The translations under genes and the position numbers were made by a program. A model generated the notes under the pieces. It was not told the origin of the DNA and did no database searches. It saw only the letters and a program-made list of their open reading frames with translations. A DNA stretch of 10,456 nt from an uncultured Methanobacterium sp. (lineage in GTDB: Archaea; Methanobacteriota; Methanobacteria; Methanobacteriales; Methanobacteriaceae), in contig NZ_OY762017.1 in the NCBI RefSeq assembly GCF_963665055.1, forward strand, positions 1 through 10,456, written 5' to 3'. Position 1 is the first letter of the stretch. Each line of letters opens with the position of its first letter. Below, piece by piece: positions 5,306-10,456 of the stretch.

Positions 5306-5824
5306 ATGATTAAACTCGGTAAAAATAAAGGTATTTTCCTGTTAATACTATTTGCAATTGCTTTAACTTCCTGTGGAGCAGTCACAGCCCATCCGGGTCA
5401 TGGAACTCCAATTGTAGAAACTGGCTCTGATACCGGCACGGGTACTGGATCTACTGGTACTGGTGCTACGGATTCATCATCTGTAAGTTCCCAAACATCA
5501 AGTACACCGACTTCCAGTTCTTCTTCTACTTCCACTTCAACCAGTCGAAGTTCAAAATCTTCCACCAGCACCACTGGGGGAACAGAATCAGACCAACCAG
5601 CAACCAGTACTCAGACTGGGAGCAATGGTAATTCCAGTAATGCCACCACTTCCACAGGTAATCCTGAAGAAGTTACTGGAAATACAGGATCCTCCAGTAC
5701 ATCACCCGGAGGGCCAATAGCCATGATTGGTTTAATGGTGGTAGTTGGTTTAATTGGAATGTCCTTCCCTTATCAGGAAGGTGGCACGTTGAGGAAACTG
5801 CAAATGACTTTTTTTGGCAGGTGA
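5306..5824 (+). CDS. Small exported Ser/Thr-rich membrane-anchored protein, His-x-x-His N-terminus
   Basis: I do not recognise a family. The 172-residue product has a signal peptide (1-28) ending CGAVTA, after which the mature chain would start HPGHG, with His at positions +1 and +4. Then follows a long low-complexity Ser/Thr/Gly linker (about 39-133), typical of glycosylated surface stalks, one membrane segment (about 137-154) and a short basic tail (RKLQMTFFGR). LTSC (20-23) also resembles a lipobox, but the Ala-x-Ala type site follows. The ATG at 5306 is preferred because AGGGG (5295-5299) has proper spacing to it; an in-frame TTG 99 nt upstream has no such site and overlaps the promoter. 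The neighbour downstream is a second CbiM, so a role as an external metal-capturing or CbiN-like partner is plausible but is inference from context and from the His-x-x-His end. Confidence 0.8.
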   Translation: MIKLGKNKGIFLLILFAIALTSCGAVTAHPGHGTPIVETGSDTGTGTGSTGTGATDSSSVSSQTSSTPTSSSSSTSTSTSRSSKSSTSTTGGTESDQPATSTQTGSNGNSSNATTSTGNPEEVTGNTGSSSTSPGGPIAMIGLMVVVGLIGMSFPYQEGGTLRKLQMTFFGR

Positions 5825-5828
5825 AAAC

Positions 5829-5862
5829 AATATTTATCTCATTTTTTTTGAGAATAAATATT
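5829..5862 (+). terminator. Hairpin between the 5306 gene and cbiM2
   Basis: AATATTTATCTCA (5829-5841) pairs with TGAGAATAAATATT (5849-5862) over 13 bp with one bulged A; the loop is a T-run. It starts 4 nt after the stop codon. It could attenuate or process the transcript before cbiM2 or end it. No separate strong promoter for cbiM2 is obvious in the remaining 60 bp. Confidence 0.45.
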
Positions 5863-5923
5863 ATTTCTTTTATTTAAGTTTCATGCATTGTTTATTATCT
5901 AACTATTAAAGGAGGTTATAAAT

Positions 5924-6547
5924 TTGCATTTATCTGATGGCTTGTTACCATTATGGCAAGCTGTAATTTACTGGATTATAAGTATTGTTGCATTGGCATG
6001 GTATTCCTACAAACTTTCCAAAACTGAGCAGAAGGAGAAGGTAATGGTTAACACGGCCATACTGGCAGCAGTTACCGTTGTAGTATCATCTATATCCATA
6101 CCGTCGCCATTTGGGGTGCCTATACATCTGTTTGTAATTCCACTGGTGGTTATTTTGATCGGCCCCCTTAGCGGGGTTTTGGTTGCATTCTTGTGTTTCT
6201 TGGTACAATTTTTCTTCCTGGGAATGGGAGGTATCACCTCTTTAGGTACAAATGTGGTGACTATGGGAATTGTAATGGGCTTTTCAACCTACTACTTCTA
6301 CAAATTCACCAAAGAACTGGATGATAGACTCAGTATATTCTCAGGAACGTTCATGGGAATTGTCATGGCTACCATTGCTCAGGTCGTTATACTGTTAATT
6401 GCAGGTGTTGCTTCAGTGGAAGTTTTAATGGCCACTTTAATACCGTTTTATTTATGTGTTGGTGTTATAGAAGGAATTATCAACGTGTTTATAGTTCTCT
6501 TCATGTTCAAACTAAAACCGGAATTGGCAAGTTTAGAAAAAATTTAG
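5924..6547 (+). CDS. Second CbiM-family S component, TTG start
   Basis: This 207-residue polytopic membrane protein is homologous to the CbiM at 2277-2951 but clearly diverged. It starts MHLSDGLLPLWQ, keeping the Met1-His2 metal ligands but with Ser in place of the usual Pro4. His68, in VPIHLF, corresponds to His67 of CbiM. GMGGITSLGTNVVTMG (100-115) replaces the usual GDGGITALGAN, so the family Asp at 101 is Met while Asn110 is kept. The start codon is TTG at 5924, supported by AAAGGAGGT (5908-5916) 7 nt upstream and by the requirement for Met-His at the N-terminus. No cbiQ, cbiO or cbiN follows. It lies between two small exported anchored proteins and ends 14 bp before the next ATG. It may use the CbiQ/CbiO pair of the minus-strand operon or work without ATPase; its metal preference may differ. 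Confidence 0.92.
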   Translation: MHLSDGLLPLWQAVIYWIISIVALAWYSYKLSKTEQKEKVMVNTAILAAVTVVVSSISIPSPFGVPIHLFVIPLVVILIGPLSGVLVAFLCFLVQFFFLGMGGITSLGTNVVTMGIVMGFSTYYFYKFTKELDDRLSIFSGTFMGIVMATIAQVVILLIAGVASVEVLMATLIPFYLCVGVIEGIINVFIVLFMFKLKPELASLEKI

Positions 6548-6561
6548 GTGGGTTATTAAAG

Positions 6562-7047
6562 ATGTTTAGTTTAAAACAAGTAGAAATTCTGGTCATGGTA
6601 ATTGCCGCACTTATGGTACCAGTGAGTGCTCATGGGGTACATGTAACCACCAATGAGTCAAACATTATCATAGCGGATAACTCCACTAGTAAACTGGCCA
6701 AATCTGTAGTGGATCAGATGGGGGTTAATGTCACAGTTTACAAGTTTGCATCAGCCGATGATGTGACTCATGAACTGGAACACGCCCTTAACAATTCTAA
6801 TAAGAAAATCCTGGCAGTTGCTTACACTGACACAGTTCAACAGTTTATAGGTCAACATCCCGAAGTTTCAAGTCGAATTATAGTGGTCGATGCCAATCAA
6901 AATGCAATCCAACAGGGTTTAACCAAATTAAATGTTGCAGGAGCAAACAGTGCTGGCTTTTTAACCCCACTTTTATCTGGCCTGTTAATTGGATTGGTAT
7001 CTGGGTTGGGAATAGGTGCTGTGTGGATGAAGAGGAAGTTAACCTAA
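6562..7047 (+). CDS. Small exported, C-terminally anchored protein, mature end His-x-x-His
   Basis: The family was not recognised. The 161-residue product has a signal peptide (1-23, ending PVSA), and the mature chain would start HGVHV, with His at +1 and +4 as in the 5306 protein. A compact alpha/beta-looking domain follows (about 34-125) with strands IIIA, VTVYKF, ILAVAY and RIIVVD, and a HELEH sequence at 70-74 that fits HExxH. One membrane segment (about 131-155) and the basic tail KRK end the protein. Sequons occur at Asn31, 40, 56 and 77. The ATG at 6562 follows AGGTGG (6546-6551) and starts 14 bp after the cbiM2 stop, so the two are co-transcribed. By position and topology it may be an external helper of cbiM2; this is inference. 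An in-frame ATG 108 nt upstream lies deep inside cbiM2 and is rejected. Confidence 0.82.
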   Translation: MFSLKQVEILVMVIAALMVPVSAHGVHVTTNESNIIIADNSTSKLAKSVVDQMGVNVTVYKFASADDVTHELEHALNNSNKKILAVAYTDTVQQFIGQHPEVSSRIIVVDANQNAIQQGLTKLNVAGANSAGFLTPLLSGLLIGLVSGLGIGAVWMKRKLT

Positions 7048-7050
7048 AAT

Positions 7051-7064
7051 TATTTTTATTTTTT
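7051..7064 (+). terminator. Oligo-T terminator after the 6562 gene
   Basis: T5 (7053-7057) and T6 (7059-7064) lie just after the stop codon, a typical archaeal oligo-T termination signal. Confidence 0.5.
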
Positions 7065-7092
7065 AGTACAAATTTGGTATTATTGGTACTAA
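7063..7092. repeat. Inverted repeat TTAGTAC-N16-GTACTAA
   Basis: A perfect 7-bp inverted repeat (7063-7069 and 7086-7092) with a 16-bp spacer lies downstream of the 6562 gene. The spacing equals that of classical bacterial NikR sites, but the half-site sequence differs from GTATGA. It is about 300 bp upstream of the next TATA box, so its role is open. Confidence 0.35.
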
Positions 7093-7331
7093 GATGGGTA
7101 ATAAAAAAACTTTTATTTATTTATTTTTACTGGTATCTACCTATTAATAGGTTCATTTTTTTTTATTAGGGGTTATTCAGATTTTCTTGATAATATGACT
7201 GTTTAAATATTGGTTGTTAATGATAAAAATGTGTTATATTCTTTTTAAATAGTTTAAGCTTGTAAATATGCTGTTTTAACTGTATTAAAAAACATCGAAA
7301 AATCCTTATTTTTTTATTAATATATTTAATT

Positions 7332-7370
7332 TTATTACTATTAAATGAGTAAAGGCGCCTTTTGTAATAA
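7332..7370. promoter_or_regulatory. Operator candidate 3: TATTAC-N25-GTAATA upstream of the FmdE-protein TATA box
   Basis: TTATTAC (7332-7338) and GTAATAA (7364-7370) form a perfect 7-bp inverted repeat. The core hexamers are 25 nt apart, exactly as at 2996-3032 and 3096-3132. The right edge is 7 bp before the TATA box. A further TATTAC half-site (7389-7394) follows the TATA box, so TATA is flanked on both sides. Confidence 0.6.
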
Positions 7371-7377
7371 CATAAAG

Positions 7378-7386
7378 TTTATATAA
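7378..7386 (+). promoter_or_regulatory. TATA box of the FmdE-domain protein gene
   Basis: CATAAAG followed by TTTATATAA is a near-ideal archaeal BRE/TATA element. A start about 25-30 bp downstream, near 7408, gives a leader of about 65-70 nt with a strong ribosome binding site. Confidence 0.65.
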
Positions 7387-7410
7387 TGTATTACTACGAT
7401 ATACTCCGTG

Positions 7411-7440
7411 TTGAATATCTATTCGATTGAATATCTATTC
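7411..7440 (+). repeat. Duplicated 14-mer TTGAATATCTATTC in the 5' leader
   Basis: Identical copies at 7411-7424 and 7427-7440 (16-bp period) lie at the predicted start of the leader of the 7477 gene. Function unknown. Confidence 0.6.
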
Positions 7441-7476
7441 AAACCAAACTAAAAAAATGAAAAAGGAGGTGAAAAG

Positions 7477-10227
<2,751 letters not shown>

Positions 10228-10456
10228 TTAATAAAAACAATTTTTCCCTTTTTTTCTTTTTTGTAAAGCGTGATTGAATTTTATATAAATTCTAGATAAT
10301 ATCTGATTTTTTTAAATTAAATTAACACATTATTCCTTGTTTAAAATTTTGTTGATTTTCAAATGGCCAATTCTTGGTTAATTGAATGGAGATGGGATTG
10401 GCAATAAATGGACTTTGATGGGTCTTCAAAAGTAACATAGATCTTCAAAATCGAAA
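10228..10456. other. Non-coding right edge with T-run terminator
   Basis: T5, T7 and T6 runs at 10241-10245, 10249-10255 and 10257-10262 follow the stop codon at 10227 and should terminate the 7477 transcript. The remaining AT-rich sequence to the edge shows no convincing ORF start, RNA or repeat. Confidence 0.55.
10241..10262 (+). terminator. Oligo-T terminator of the FmdE-domain protein gene
   Basis: Three consecutive T-runs (T5, T7, T6) broken by CCC and C start 14 nt after the stop codon. This is the normal archaeal intrinsic termination signal; no stem is needed. Confidence 0.6.

Larger units (their letters stand above)
7048..7476. other. Control region upstream of the FmdE-domain protein gene
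   Basis: This 429-bp AT-rich spacer contains, in order, T-runs for termination, an inverted repeat TTAGTAC-N16-GTACTAA, a 14-bp palindrome ACCTATTAATAGGT (7139-7152), operator candidate 3 (7332-7370) with an inner palindrome AAAGGCGCCTTT (7351-7362), a TATA box (7378-7386), a duplicated 14-mer (7411-7440) and a strong GGAGGTG ribosome binding site (7465-7471). No gene was seen in it. Confidence 0.7.

Noticed and set aside
5366..5377. Lipobox LTSC in the 5306 signal peptide
   Set aside because: The motif fits loosely, but a standard cleavage site follows 5 residues later and the protein already has a C-terminal membrane anchor.
6769..6783. Zinc metalloprotease activity from HELEH in the 6562 protein
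   Set aside because: The domain is far smaller than known HExxH peptidases, no third ligand is evident, and a charged residue precedes the second His.
7139..7152. 14-bp palindrome ACCTATTAATAGGT as a main operator
   Set aside because: It is about 230 bp upstream of the nearest predicted TATA box and occurs once in the window; it is noted only as part of the control region.

Overview
The window looks like chromosomal DNA of a methanogenic archaeon of the order Methanobacteriales, most likely Methanobacterium or a close relative. The basis is an AT-rich genome with very AT-rich spacers, archaeal BRE/TATA-like promoters together with strong GGAGG ribosome binding sites, a nicotianamine synthase that resembles the one known from Methanothermobacter, FmdE-type domains, and a minus-strand cbiM-cbiN-cbiQ-cbiO nickel/cobalt ECF transporter operon. 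No mobile element, CRISPR array, tRNA or rRNA was seen.

Layout. Positions 1-2951 (minus strand) hold a Co/Ni energy-coupling-factor transporter in the order cbiM, a PDGLE-type cbiN analogue, cbiQ, cbiO. The cbiO gene runs off the left edge and ends, as far as visible, in a histidine-rich 12-residue repeat tail. Positions 2952-3445 are a divergent control region. Positions 3446-4249 (plus) encode an archaeal nicotianamine synthase. Positions 4250-5305 are about 1 kb without a confident gene, but with a TATA box, a GC-richer folded patch that may be a small RNA, terminator-like hairpins, duplicated short repeats and a 31-codon coding-like stretch. Positions 5306-7047 (plus) hold three genes in a row: a small exported Ser/Thr-rich protein with one membrane anchor, a second CbiM that starts with TTG, and a second small exported, membrane-anchored protein. 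Positions 7477-10227 (plus) encode a 916-residue exported, C-terminally anchored protein built from two copies of a module that ends in an FmdE-like domain. The right edge, 10228-10456, is non-coding.

How the genes may work together. The theme is acquisition of transition metal, nickel or cobalt, which methanogens need for F430, hydrogenases, CODH and corrinoids. There are two metal-binding S components (CbiM) but only one visible energizing module (CbiQ/CbiO), one enzyme that makes a nicotianamine-type metal chelator, two small anchored proteins whose predicted mature N-termini start with His-x-x-His, and a large surface protein with two His-x-His-x-Cys sites.

The strongest unexplained signal is a DNA motif, TATTAC-N25-GTAATA. 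It occurs exactly twice in the cbiM/nicotianamine synthase divergent region and once just upstream of the FmdE-protein TATA box. An N24 version lies just upstream of the TATA box of the 5306 gene, and two one-mismatch versions lie in the 1-kb spacer. This suggests that all transcription units here form one metal-responsive regulon. The regulator (NikR-like or other) is not in the window.
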